The position numbers and the translations under genes were made by a program. Positions 30,601 to 39,291 of a stretch of DNA of 64,000 bases are shown here, piece by piece (the first letter of the stretch is position 1; each line of letters starts with the position of its first letter). The notes below the pieces were generated by a model. The model made no database searches. It was given only the letters and a program-made list of their open reading frames with translations, and was not told the origin of the DNA. This DNA comes from Acinetobacter sp. (GTDB lineage Bacteria > Pseudomonadota > Gammaproteobacteria > Pseudomonadales > Moraxellaceae): positions 1-64,000 of the forward strand of contig JAITLL010000054.1 in the NCBI GenBank assembly GCA_031277915.1. Reading direction: 5' to 3'.

Positions 30601-31338
30601 GGTGATATAAGGATGTCCATTAGGTGCAAGTGCACCTGGATCAATAATAATTTTTACGCCAGATGCAAGATATGCCAAGGCAATTGTCAAGAGCATCACT
30701 ACCGTCAGCACAATACGGCGATGGCTAAGAATCCAGCGCGCATATTGCTCCATCACTGGATGAGTCTTGTGAACTGGCTTTTCGATCTCTTGCGATAGTT
30801 TTTCAATCTCCTGTGATGGCTTTTCGATTTCCTGTGATAGTTTTTCGATCTCTTGCGATGGTTCTTCAATTTCTTGCGTTTGCTGGCTCACTGCCTCATA
30901 GGTTCCACCCTTCTGAGCCAGTGCTTGGAGATTAATAAGATCTTTCTTGAACTGGGCAAGAACCATCTTTTTTAGCAGTGCATCGGGAAATACACCAAAA
31001 AAACCGCCAGGTTCTGCCTCAAAGAGCCACTCAATCCATGTGCCTTCAGGATGTGGTTTGAAGTGGTAAGTACCCTTATAAATAAAAGGTCCTTCTAGTA
31101 CTTGAAAGGCATACAATTCGTTCGGTACTAGATGTGTAATTTCACCTTTAAAGGCCAACTCACGACCAGCAAAACTCAAACCGATTTCATACTTGCTGCC
31201 CACATGCGGAGTATTATCTAACAGTTCAGAATGCTTACATGACAATTGCCAGCTTGCATCATTACCCGGATTTGCAAGATATTTAAAAACCTTATCAATT
31301 TCGCCTGGTATGAGGAAAGCATGTTCTATGGTCACCAT
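27613..31338 (-). CDS. RND-superfamily exporter with SRPBCC and LolA-like domains
   Basis: A 1241-residue fusion. Residues 1-150 are an SRPBCC lipid-binding-like fold (FLIPGEIDKVFKYLANPGND). Residues 153-188 are five seven-residue repeats (TQEIEEP, SQEIEKL, SQEIEKP). Residues 200-985 are an MMPL/RND transporter with two six-helix blocks and two periplasmic loops; GIGADYAIYFLYRLREIL is the typical fourth-helix region. Residues 1010-1241 are LolA-like (outer-membrane lipoprotein-sorting), starting after a signal-like segment SLLLGTALTFSLPKTSHAD. It probably exports the lipopeptide. Neighbouring genes overlap or nearly touch. Confidence 0.85.
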   Translation of the reverse strand: MVTIEHAFLIPGEIDKVFKYLANPGNDASWQLSCKHSELLDNTPHVGSKYEIGLSFAGRELAFKGEITHLVPNELYAFQVLEGPFIYKGTYHFKPHPEGTWIEWLFEAEPGGFFGVFPDALLKKMVLAQFKKDLINLQALAQKGGTYEAVSQQTQEIEEPSQEIEKLSQEIEKPSQEIEKLSQEIEKPVHKTHPVMEQYARWILSHRRIVLTVVMLLTIALAYLASGVKIIIDPGALAPNGHPYITSTKLIEKKFGSKYMVVIGITPKQGDIYQPQVLEKVKRITEEVDNAPGVVRSTLMSLAARQAKGITANSDGFDAKKLLPNSSVTESDVDHLKTLLALNPIYMNSVVSKDQKTAAILLELEESPEGFQKMMSPINKIVAAEQSKDMTISVGGNPVYLDKAEDYSKRINILFPIAVLVIGLLHFEAFRSKQGLILPLVTALLSVAWGMGMMGLFKQPMDIFNSPTPILILAIAAGHAVQLLKRYYEDFDRLIAQGMEPKAANSEAVVQSLVRVGPVMVLAGGIAAAGFFSLLTFNIPTIRSFGIFTGIGIISTLVIEMTFIPALRSMLPPPSATKVKRKGLPIWDWIPNRIGDVILSVRPRMMLMTAIATVGVFLAIGTSRIVVDNDSRNFFSRDLPMQQDDRFLNQSLGGTNSLYIMVDTKVRDGIENPEILKAIDNTEKFANSIPEVGKTISIVDYIKRMNQAMNADQPQAFQVPATKDVVAQYLLLYSMSGEPTDFESYIDTTQRYAKITILLKTGSNHRIKEILESLKTYMAGQLGDKAVVSFGGDVTQTIALTETMVHGKLMNILQISFAVFFISALVFRSISAGLIVLTPLLFSILAIFGVMGWLDIPLNIPNSLISAMAVGIGADYAIYFLYRLREILREEGGDIKDAIRKTLSTAGKASLFVATAVAGGYGVLSLSQGFHVHQWLAMFIVIAMLFSVFATLIMVPTMILILKPRFIFSSDKKSIPVAQTVVTSLLLGTALTFSLPKTSHADEVQDIVNRSDDASKFLSSTASAKFILTSKNGEQRVRLTKNMTKLAGNTQNNMRLTEFISPADVQGTTTLLIENAKGSDSMFVYLPALKKVRRLASANKGDAFIGTDFSYGDVLGYKLSDWKYTKLADGKFNGKDCYMIEATPINNTVKSDFGYSKRRMCILKDNFVTATIDIWDTAGKPLKHIEFTDIRPYGKVKPRWQAMKSMAKNLQTQHMTQVIVNDFVAEKTLSDKLFSPQSLEK
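30776..30880 (-). repeat. Five 21-bp tandem repeats inside the RND gene
   Basis: Five imperfect 21-bp units encode alternating EIEKL/EIEKP heptads between the SRPBCC and RND domains. The alternation of L- and P-ending units gives a 42-bp higher-order period, suggesting expansion by pairs. The linker is charged and helical with Pro breaks. Confidence 0.85.
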
Positions 31339-31362
31339 AGTGGTTCTACCTTCTTATATTTT

Positions 31363-34300
31363 TTATGCAGGAATTGGATACATCTGATCAATTGTCTGGG
31401 CCACAGCTACGACGTTCTCAGCGAACATAATCGATGAATGGTCACCAGGTAGATCCACCTGTGTAAGCGTATCTTTGATTAGTTGGTCCCAACCTAGACT
31501 TTCTCCAAAGTCTTCCTGCTCATCTTTAGCTTTAACCAACAGAATCGGGAAATCCTCAGGATCTGGGAAATAGGTCTGGAGTGCGACGCCATTAGCCAAA
31601 TAAGTATCAAAGTAAAGTCGGAAATCTGATGGGTTGGCATCCAGAGGTATGACATTGATAGCCTTGGCTTCTTTAAGCACGTGATCAAACATGTGATCTG
31701 GACTCAATTCACGCAAGTATTGAGCTGGAATCGTCAGCTTTTTGCCATAAGGCACAGCAAGATCACGAGCGAACCAAGATAAAAGCATGGCATCATCGGC
31801 ATCTTCAGGCACATTCTCTTGAATTGGAGCACGAGTATCGATCATGACAATGCCTGTTACCTGCTGCCCCATTTGACGCAACTGACGACTGATCTCGTAT
31901 GCAATTGCACCGCCAAAGCACCAACCACCGAGGAAATAAGGCCCCTGAGGTTGCATCTTTTGCATTTCAGCAATATAGAGCGTCGCCATTTCCTCAATCG
32001 CCACTTCAGCAGCATCTGCTTCAATCAGCCCAGGAGACTGAATAGCGCGTAAGGTACGACTCGGATTGAGATGACGCGAGAGCTCCATATAACAGAAGGT
32101 ACTGCCACCGATCGGATGGAACAACCACAGCGGTTGCTCATAGGTTCCACGGCGCAACTCAATTACGATGGAAGGTTTGATTTCTTTATTTTCACGGATG
32201 ATCTCACCCAAACTCTCTACGGTAGAGTACTGTGCCAGTAAGGCAACTGATAATTCGGTACCAAATGTCTTCTTGAGATGATTGACAAGCTTCACAGCTA
32301 GTAACGAATGCCCACCTAACTCGAAGAAATCATCATATATACCCACTCGCTTGACCGACAAGATCTGCTCAAAGGTAGTACATAGTTCGATTTCGATCGA
32401 ATCGCGTGGTGCAACATAATCACTGCTCTGCTCAAACACTGGCTCAGGAAATGCTTTACGATCTAACTTATTGTTAGCCGTCATTGGAAACTCATCCAAT
32501 CGAATAAACGTACTTGGCACCATATAAGCTGGGAGATGGATTTGTAGGGTCTTTTTCAAACCAGCAATATCAATCTCATGCCCAGTCACATACGCCACTA
32601 GTTTCTGATCGTTGTCCACTGTGGTCTTAACCAAGACTACTGCATCTGTAATACCTTCAATCTGTTTGAGAACATTCTCGATTTCACCCAGTTCAATACG
32701 GAATCCACGGATCTTGACCTGAAAGTCTAGACGTCCATGATGAGTCAAACGTCCATCCATCCGCAGACAGACTTTATCTCCTGTGCGATAGAGTCGACCA
32801 GCATTTGGCAGAGATGGTAAGGTTCTAAACTGCGCATCCGTCAGCTCAGGTCGATGCCAATAATCGACTGCCAGACCATCGCCTCCAATCCAGAGTTCTC
32901 CCATAACCCCCCGTGGGACCAACCGCTGTTGTTCATCAAGAACATAAAGCTGGGTGTTTGCCATTGGTTCGCCTAAATCAATATATTTTGCATCAGTGAT
33001 GTGGGCTGCACTGGACCACACAGTGGTTTCTGTCGGGCCATAGACATTCCATAGACAGCTGACTTTACCCAGCAGTTTTTCTGCCAGTATAGGATCCAGC
33101 GCTTCACCTCCGCTCAATGCTGTCAGATATGGGATGCCACTCCACTCACTGTCCAAAAGCATTTTCCAAGAAGATGGTGTCGCCTGCATAACATTGATCG
33201 ACTTCGTCTGCATGTAGTCCACCAGAAGGTTACCATCTAGTGATACCTCACGTGGACACACATGCACCACACCGCCGTACATCAACGGAATCAGTAGTTC
33301 AACAACTGAAATATCAAATGCATAAGTGGTGATCGCCAACAACTGAGTCTCAGTCGTTGCTTGCAGCCTATCATTCACAGACAACAAGAAATTGGCTATT
33401 GAAGGATGTCCAATACGCACACCTTTAGGTTTGCCGGTCGAACCTGAGGTGTACATCACATAAGCGGTATCACCAAAGGCAAGTGTCTCACGCACTTGCG
33501 CAAGGGGCACAACACCAGCTTGATTGATATCCAGACGTGGTACAGGGGCTGTGAGAGCATCCATCAGCTCGGTCTGAGTCAAGATCACTTTAGGTGCAGC
33601 ATCTTCTACGATGTTATGTAGACGTTCTCTTGGAAAACTAGGATCTAACGGTACATATGCTGCTCCTGCCGCCCAGATTCCGAGGATTGCCGCTGGCAAT
33701 AGCGCCGTACGCTCTACCATCAGACCTACACGATCACCATTGGTAATACCGTGTGCACGCAAATATTCAGCAATACCAGCGATATGCTGACCTAACTCAT
33801 AATAGCTAACCGCATGATCTTTAGAAATCATAGCGTAGTTGTCACCACGCTCATCGATCTGCTTTAGAATCATTGCTAATAAATCATGTCTAGGATAGTC
33901 ATTAACCTGACCACGTAAGTAGCCTAACTGGATACCATTCGCATAATCAGGTGCGATATCTAACTCAACGATCTTACATTCAGGATGAGCTACCATCTCT
34001 GATAGTACGACTTGGAGTAGTTGCACCATGTTCTCTGCAGACTCTGCAGAAAATAGCTCGGAGTTATATTTCAGTACACCAACCAGTTCACCCTGATATT
34101 CCCCGCCCATTTCCAGCATAATATCTAATTGACCTTCTTGCTGGCGAACCGGAAAACTTCCTAACGTCAGGTCTTGACCAACCAAAGTAGCTGGATTTTG
34201 GATTGGCAAAAGTAGTTCTTTAAACTCATCCATACCACCTAGACGTTCCCAGAACATTCCCACCTGAGCCAATGGATTAATACTGCCATCACGCTTTGGT

Positions 34301-35322
34301 GAGACAGCCTCAACCACTCTGGAAAAAGCAACCTTTTGATGCTTAAGGCTCTGTCTTAATTGTTCCTGAACCTGCTGTGTAAATTGACGTAAAGCCTGAT
34401 CAGCATCAATGTCCATGTGAAGAGCAATTGTATTGACAAACTGCCCTAACGCATTGCGCAAAGAACGTTCAAGTCTACCGGCTACTGCTGTGGCAATGAC
34501 TAAATTATTTTCATTCGATAGTTTGTTCAGCAGGATATAGAAACCAGACAATACAAGACCGAATAATGTGATCTCATAGTCTTTCGCCAAGTTCACAAGA
34601 CCAGACGATACTGACTCAGGCACACGAAAAATCACCGAGCTGCCTTTATGTTGCTGCATAGCTGGACGAGGGTAATCAAGCGGAATGCTATGCACATGTG
34701 GAGCATGCTTTAACGCATTTTTCCAGAAGAGTAGGCTTTCATCAGAATCATCAATCGCGTTGCTCTTCTGCTTATCAGCATACTGTGCAAACTCGATTCC
34801 GTTCACTACATTCGACTCTGTTACCAGTCCAAAACGCTTGCAGACATCGCGTAGCAATAGGCCAATCGACCAAAAATCCATTAAGGCATGATGAATCACA
34901 ACTGCAATCACATAGTGATTCTGACCACGTTCATAACAATGAATACGCCACAATGGTGGTTGAGTCAGGTCAAACGGCTGCTTGGTGTCCTGTTCAACCA
35001 ATTGGGTCAAATCAGAAGCTTCAACATGACGAGCATCAGAGAAAATGATATTAGGATATACGCGATCCCAAATGAATTGCTCAATCCCCTGATCATTGGC
35101 AGGCATGCTTACACGTAGTAACGGATAATCATGCATCACCGCTTCCAAAATCTCCATCGGCTTGTTGCCTAATGGTTGGTTAACCTTTACATCAAAAGCC
35201 ACCACCATATTGTAGGCACTGCAAGTTGGTTCAAGACGTTGGATATACCAAATACCGAGCTGCTCTGCAGAAATCGCGTGACGCGACAGAATTTTTGGTT
35301 CTAGGTGTGCAATGTTGTTCAT
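31363..35322 (-). CDS. Single-module nonribosomal peptide synthetase (C-A-T-TE)
   Basis: Condensation domain 1-440, adenylation about 475-970, thiolation about 985-1060 (FFELGGHSLLAVK), thioesterase 1075-1319. The C motif is HHALMDF at 144-150 rather than HHxxxDG. The A domain has YTSGSTGKPKGV, YRTGDKV and the final Lys of NNKLDRK; residues at the specificity positions read by eye as D-I-V-Q-L-G-V-V-W-K, close to a known glycine code. The TE nucleophile motif is GGWCFGG, with Cys replacing Ser. It probably joins the ACP-bound acyl chain to glycine. It overlaps the ACP gene by 4 bp. Confidence 0.93.
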   Translation of the reverse strand: MNNIAHLEPKILSRHAISAEQLGIWYIQRLEPTCSAYNMVVAFDVKVNQPLGNKPMEILEAVMHDYPLLRVSMPANDQGIEQFIWDRVYPNIIFSDARHVEASDLTQLVEQDTKQPFDLTQPPLWRIHCYERGQNHYVIAVVIHHALMDFWSIGLLLRDVCKRFGLVTESNVVNGIEFAQYADKQKSNAIDDSDESLLFWKNALKHAPHVHSIPLDYPRPAMQQHKGSSVIFRVPESVSSGLVNLAKDYEITLFGLVLSGFYILLNKLSNENNLVIATAVAGRLERSLRNALGQFVNTIALHMDIDADQALRQFTQQVQEQLRQSLKHQKVAFSRVVEAVSPKRDGSINPLAQVGMFWERLGGMDEFKELLLPIQNPATLVGQDLTLGSFPVRQQEGQLDIMLEMGGEYQGELVGVLKYNSELFSAESAENMVQLLQVVLSEMVAHPECKIVELDIAPDYANGIQLGYLRGQVNDYPRHDLLAMILKQIDERGDNYAMISKDHAVSYYELGQHIAGIAEYLRAHGITNGDRVGLMVERTALLPAAILGIWAAGAAYVPLDPSFPRERLHNIVEDAAPKVILTQTELMDALTAPVPRLDINQAGVVPLAQVRETLAFGDTAYVMYTSGSTGKPKGVRIGHPSIANFLLSVNDRLQATTETQLLAITTYAFDISVVELLIPLMYGGVVHVCPREVSLDGNLLVDYMQTKSINVMQATPSSWKMLLDSEWSGIPYLTALSGGEALDPILAEKLLGKVSCLWNVYGPTETTVWSSAAHITDAKYIDLGEPMANTQLYVLDEQQRLVPRGVMGELWIGGDGLAVDYWHRPELTDAQFRTLPSLPNAGRLYRTGDKVCLRMDGRLTHHGRLDFQVKIRGFRIELGEIENVLKQIEGITDAVVLVKTTVDNDQKLVAYVTGHEIDIAGLKKTLQIHLPAYMVPSTFIRLDEFPMTANNKLDRKAFPEPVFEQSSDYVAPRDSIEIELCTTFEQILSVKRVGIYDDFFELGGHSLLAVKLVNHLKKTFGTELSVALLAQYSTVESLGEIIRENKEIKPSIVIELRRGTYEQPLWLFHPIGGSTFCYMELSRHLNPSRTLRAIQSPGLIEADAAEVAIEEMATLYIAEMQKMQPQGPYFLGGWCFGGAIAYEISRQLRQMGQQVTGIVMIDTRAPIQENVPEDADDAMLLSWFARDLAVPYGKKLTIPAQYLRELSPDHMFDHVLKEAKAINVIPLDANPSDFRLYFDTYLANGVALQTYFPDPEDFPILLVKAKDEQEDFGESLGWDQLIKDTLTQVDLPGDHSSIMFAENVVAVAQTIDQMYPIPA

Positions 35323-35579
35323 GAAGCAACTCCCTGTTGCAACTCAGAAACAAGATATTCAGCCAACTCATTGATTGTTGGATAATCCCATAGTAATGTC
35401 GGTTCAAGTTCCAGTTTTGTCAGATCTTCTAAGTCCCCAGACACAGACAAAGCAACGATCGAATCAAGACCATAACTTGTAAATTTTTTCTCTGGATCAA
35501 TCGTCTCAGGCTCTACACGCATTTCTTTAGCTACGAGCGTACGAATGATCGTGCTCCAGTAAGCTTTATCTTTATTCAT
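35319..35579 (-). CDS. Acyl carrier protein
   Basis: An 86-residue carrier with the phosphopantetheine site Ser in YGLDSIVALSV near 35. It overlaps both the dehydrogenase gene and the NRPS gene by 4 bp (ATGA junctions), showing tight coupling. It likely receives the acyl group from the FAAL, is acted on by the dehydrogenase, and passes it to the NRPS condensation domain. Confidence 0.92.
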   Translation of the reverse strand: MNKDKAYWSTIIRTLVAKEMRVEPETIDPEKKFTSYGLDSIVALSVSGDLEDLTKLELEPTLLWDYPTINELAEYLVSELQQGVAS

Positions 35580-37369
35580 GGGGTAATCTCCTCTTTAACC
35601 GGTTTGGCATCACGTGGTGCCAGTGCAAAATCGATGACAGATAACATATGGTTGGTTGAAATTCGGTCTAGCAAATCTGCCAATGTGCTTTCACGTAATG
35701 ACGTCATAGGAGGAGCTGTCTGTCCTTCAATGGCATTTAAGAAAATGATCAGCCATGAACCATCTTGTAAAGCTGGTCTTAAGCCCTGACGGTTAAAGAC
35801 CCAGAAACCCAACACAGCAATGCGAGCAAATAACTCGGCGTAGCTACGGGCAAGACTAAAGCGCAACGTTTCAAACTCTTTGCTCTGCTCAGAATTTGAG
35901 AAATAATCTTGAATTTTTTGATCCAATGAATGCTGTTCAACCAGAAGCTGCTCTGCTCGCTCACGTAGCGTAGCAAGTGTCTCAGCAGACAATCCCACTG
36001 TGGCATCGGCATCGTGGAGCATTTCGATGATTGTGCTTAGTGACTCCATCACTAAGTCACCATCTCGGTTGAAAATCTCAAGATCGCGGAAATCAATAGC
36101 ACCTGTCTCTACCTGTAAGTCATACAGCTGGCGATAGCGTGCTTTAGCTTTGGCTTGGTTGAGATGGTCAGCTTTTTTGTTACGACCTTTATTGGCAGAT
36201 TTGAGCTGAAAACTCAGACTGTCTAGACAGACGGTGCTACTACCGTCAAACACACTAACGATCAGATGATCTCTGAAGGCTTTCTGGTACATTCCATCAG
36301 CATATGCATTTCTTAAGAAAAAACGTGACCCAAGTACTGAGGAAGTGATCTTAGCCAATGACTCGACATACTCAGGCACCAGTACCTTGATGATCGGTGA
36401 CCATGTGCTGAACTGATTGATACAAACGTGTAACCCACGCGCGCCAACGAGTGACAACACCTCAGCTGCTAACAGATAGGCATAGGCAGTAGCCAGTTGC
36501 TCACGTACGAGCGGAATGCTTATTACTTTTTTGTTATACAACTCACGTTCAATAGCAAACTCGGTCGCGATGCGCAGCATCGTATCGCCCGCACCCAAAG
36601 AGAAGCTGCTGCAATATGCACGCGTCACCTGTAACGTCTTGAGTCCAAGCTCTAAGCCCTGACCTTCTTCACCGATCAGAGCATCTTTGTGAATTTCAGC
36701 ATTGTTAAAGCCAATACCGCTGATATCTAGCCCACGCATACCCACTGTTGGCAGACGGTTCAGGCTATAAGTTCCCTTAGAAACCATATGGCGTTTATCA
36801 AGCCAGAATGCACTCAGGCTACGTGGTCCACGGTCATCTGACGTTTTAGCAATCAGACTTAAAGAGTCACCTAGAGTCGCGCGATTGATTGACCATTTTT
36901 CGCCATTTAAGACGTACTTGCTCTCGACAGATTGTGCTGTCACCTCACTAGATAACAAGTCAGCACCATGCGCTTTCTCACTATAAGCCAGCGCTGGAGC
37001 AGCCCCACTTAAAATTCGACTAGCGATGTTTTGGCATTGATTCGCATTACCGCCGATCCACACAATCACAGACCAAGCATTCGTGCTATAGGTCGAATTG
37101 ATTGTTAGATCACGTCGTGCCAACACACGATGCAGATATAGCAACTCTTCACCAATTTCCATGCGACCTCCGAGCTCTGAAGGCACATAGAAACGGTTCA
37201 TACCCACCGCGTTCAGAAAATCAACAGCACGCTGAGGGTACTGCTCCTTCTCATCACGCTCAATGGCAGCGGACCAAGAAAAATCATTATTGGTATCATG
37301 TACGGAGCCTAAAATTTGCTCCAGACGAGCAGCAGATTGAAACTGCCGCAAATTGGACGTAAGTGACAT
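35576..37369 (-). CDS. Acyl-CoA/acyl-ACP dehydrogenase family protein
   Basis: The N-terminal 390 residues follow the acyl-CoA dehydrogenase fold (LGGRMEIGEELLYLHRVLARRDL; AYSEKAHGADLLSSEVTA; NGEKWSINRA; FDGSSTVCLDS). A further 200 residues extend the C-terminus beyond the usual 380-residue size. Enzymes of this long type in NRPS clusters act on ACP-bound chains. The expected product is a 2,3-unsaturated acyl-ACP (inference). The usual catalytic Glu cannot be placed with confidence by eye. Confidence 0.85.
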   Translation of the reverse strand: MSLTSNLRQFQSAARLEQILGSVHDTNNDFSWSAAIERDEKEQYPQRAVDFLNAVGMNRFYVPSELGGRMEIGEELLYLHRVLARRDLTINSTYSTNAWSVIVWIGGNANQCQNIASRILSGAAPALAYSEKAHGADLLSSEVTAQSVESKYVLNGEKWSINRATLGDSLSLIAKTSDDRGPRSLSAFWLDKRHMVSKGTYSLNRLPTVGMRGLDISGIGFNNAEIHKDALIGEEGQGLELGLKTLQVTRAYCSSFSLGAGDTMLRIATEFAIERELYNKKVISIPLVREQLATAYAYLLAAEVLSLVGARGLHVCINQFSTWSPIIKVLVPEYVESLAKITSSVLGSRFFLRNAYADGMYQKAFRDHLIVSVFDGSSTVCLDSLSFQLKSANKGRNKKADHLNQAKAKARYRQLYDLQVETGAIDFRDLEIFNRDGDLVMESLSTIIEMLHDADATVGLSAETLATLRERAEQLLVEQHSLDQKIQDYFSNSEQSKEFETLRFSLARSYAELFARIAVLGFWVFNRQGLRPALQDGSWLIIFLNAIEGQTAPPMTSLRESTLADLLDRISTNHMLSVIDFALAPRDAKPVKEEITP

Positions 37370-37401
37370 GGATTTTCACTCAAATGATTAAAGGGTAAGG
37401 G

Positions 37402-39291
37402 TTAAAACAAAGCACTTTTCAGACGATTAAAAATCAGCGTGCGTACTTCACGTTCCTTGATCATTGAGTTGAGTAGATTGGAGCTATAACGAATCAGCTG
37501 CCCCCGCTGCTCACGATCACGGATGACTTCTAAGCCGTTCTTAACATAGTTTCGAGCTATCACCGTTCTACGGTTTGGATGGGTTAAACAGACCAATTGA
37601 CCGCGCTCAATCTGCTCTTTAATTTTTCTTCTTCTGATTTTGCCGCTAGTAGTCTTATTTATTCGGCCTTGGTGCAGTAAATAGACACCTTCTACAGGCA
37701 AGCCAATATCAGCCGCCACTTGTTCTTTAACCTGAGTTCTGATGGTTTCAAAATTAAGTGTCTTGTCTAGTGACTTCTTTTTGATCTCAAGTACAACTGT
37801 AACACCGTCAGAATCAGCGAAATTCACTGCTGCAACACAGCCCTTACGAACAGCGGGATGTGCCATTTCAACAGAACACTCGATATCTTGTGGATAATAG
37901 TTTTTGCCACGGATGATGATCACATCCTTAAGACGACCAGTCACATATAGGTCTCCATTTTTGACAAAGCCCATATCACCCGTTCTTAAGTAATGCACTT
38001 GGCTAGGTTGCCCCGCCTCATCAATGATAGTTGCCTCAAAGGTTTCCTGATTGACCTCTGGCTTCTGCCAGTAGCCTGCTGTAACACTCTCACCTGCTAG
38101 CCAGATTTCACCGACTTCATGAACCGCTACTTCTTTATGGGTATGCGGATTGACAATGCGGCAATCAATGTGCGTAGAGATTTTGCCACAGCTCACCACT
38201 TGCACAGCAGTCTGGTCATGACTGGTCTGTGCCAAGTTGGTGTTTAGCTTGTCACGATCCAGCGAAATCGCATTGAGAGGACCAGTCACACCACTGACTA
38301 AGAGCGTCACTTCTGCCAAGCCATAGCATGGCAAGAAAGTATCTAGTTTCAATTTTGACTGAGTATTAAACTTCTCCATGAAACGCTGCATGACGTGAGC
38401 TTTAATTGGCTCGGCACCGTTAAACAGCACACGGACACGGCTTAGATCAAGCGCTGCTGCATCCTCATCCGATATACGATGTAGGCACAATTCATATGCA
38501 AAGTTTGGCCCACCACTAATCGTGACACCTTTTTCACTGATAAATTGTAGCCATTTAAGAGGTTTACGAATGAAGTCCAGTGGTGACATTACATAGCAGG
38601 TCAGCCCCACATATACGGTCTGTAAAACTGAACCAATTAATCCCATATCGTGATAGACAGGCAGCCATGTAAGGCCAATATCATCAGGTTGCGTACAAAA
38701 GGCTTCGGCAATCATGACTTCATTTGCCATGATGTTTTTATGGGTGACGATCACACCTTTCGGCCAACCTGTTGACCCTGAAGTGTATTGAAGGAAGCAA
38801 ACATCATCTTCAGCAATATGCGGAAAATCCTTTTCCACCAAGTCACGCTGCAATTCGGCATCAACAGCATGCAATATTAAACTTTCATTTTGAGCTTTTA
38901 ATGTGATAAGACCCGATAGCTCAAGAATCTTTTTTGTTGTAAGTACTATTTTGGGTTCACAGTCATTCATAATATTCAAAATATTAGAAAAACCATTACG
39001 ATTAAACGGCAAGCTAACTGGTACTGCGATAATTTTGGCTTTCAGACAAGCAAAGAACGATACGATAAAGTCTAATCCTGGCTCGAACAGCAACACTGCG
39101 CGATCACCACTGTCTACAAGGTTCATTAATATCTGAGCTTGGTGTTGAACTCGCTCGTTCAGATCTGCATACGTTAGAGATTGAATACCATTAGATTGGC
39201 GCCCCAAATACTCGAAAGCGACTTTACCTCCCTGTAAGTTTGCATGGGATTCCAAAGTTGCAATGATATTATCCGTACACATTACAGCCAT
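37402..39291 (-). CDS. Fatty acyl-AMP ligase (FAAL)
   Basis: It activates a fatty acid with ATP and transfers it to an ACP rather than CoA. The 629-residue protein has FLQYTSGSTGWPKGVIVTHKNI near 165, the FAAL-like LTWLPVYHDMGLIGSVLQ near 205, YLRTGDMGFV and GRLKDVIIIRGKNYYPQDIE, and the Lys of RINKTTSGKIRRRK. ATG 39291 has GGAG six bases upstream. It is the first gene of the operon and lies 150 bp downstream of a perfect lux box. Confidence 0.92.
   Translation of the reverse strand: MAVMCTDNIIATLESHANLQGGKVAFEYLGRQSNGIQSLTYADLNERVQHQAQILMNLVDSGDRAVLLFEPGLDFIVSFFACLKAKIIAVPVSLPFNRNGFSNILNIMNDCEPKIVLTTKKILELSGLITLKAQNESLILHAVDAELQRDLVEKDFPHIAEDDVCFLQYTSGSTGWPKGVIVTHKNIMANEVMIAEAFCTQPDDIGLTWLPVYHDMGLIGSVLQTVYVGLTCYVMSPLDFIRKPLKWLQFISEKGVTISGGPNFAYELCLHRISDEDAAALDLSRVRVLFNGAEPIKAHVMQRFMEKFNTQSKLKLDTFLPCYGLAEVTLLVSGVTGPLNAISLDRDKLNTNLAQTSHDQTAVQVVSCGKISTHIDCRIVNPHTHKEVAVHEVGEIWLAGESVTAGYWQKPEVNQETFEATIIDEAGQPSQVHYLRTGDMGFVKNGDLYVTGRLKDVIIIRGKNYYPQDIECSVEMAHPAVRKGCVAAVNFADSDGVTVVLEIKKKSLDKTLNFETIRTQVKEQVAADIGLPVEGVYLLHQGRINKTTSGKIRRRKIKEQIERGQLVCLTHPNRRTVIARNYVKNGLEVIRDREQRGQLIRYSSNLLNSMIKEREVRTLIFNRLKSALF

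Noticed and set aside
30776-30880. Short regular repeats resembling a CRISPR array.
   Set aside because: They are contiguous 21-bp units without spacers and stay in frame as heptads of the RND fusion protein.
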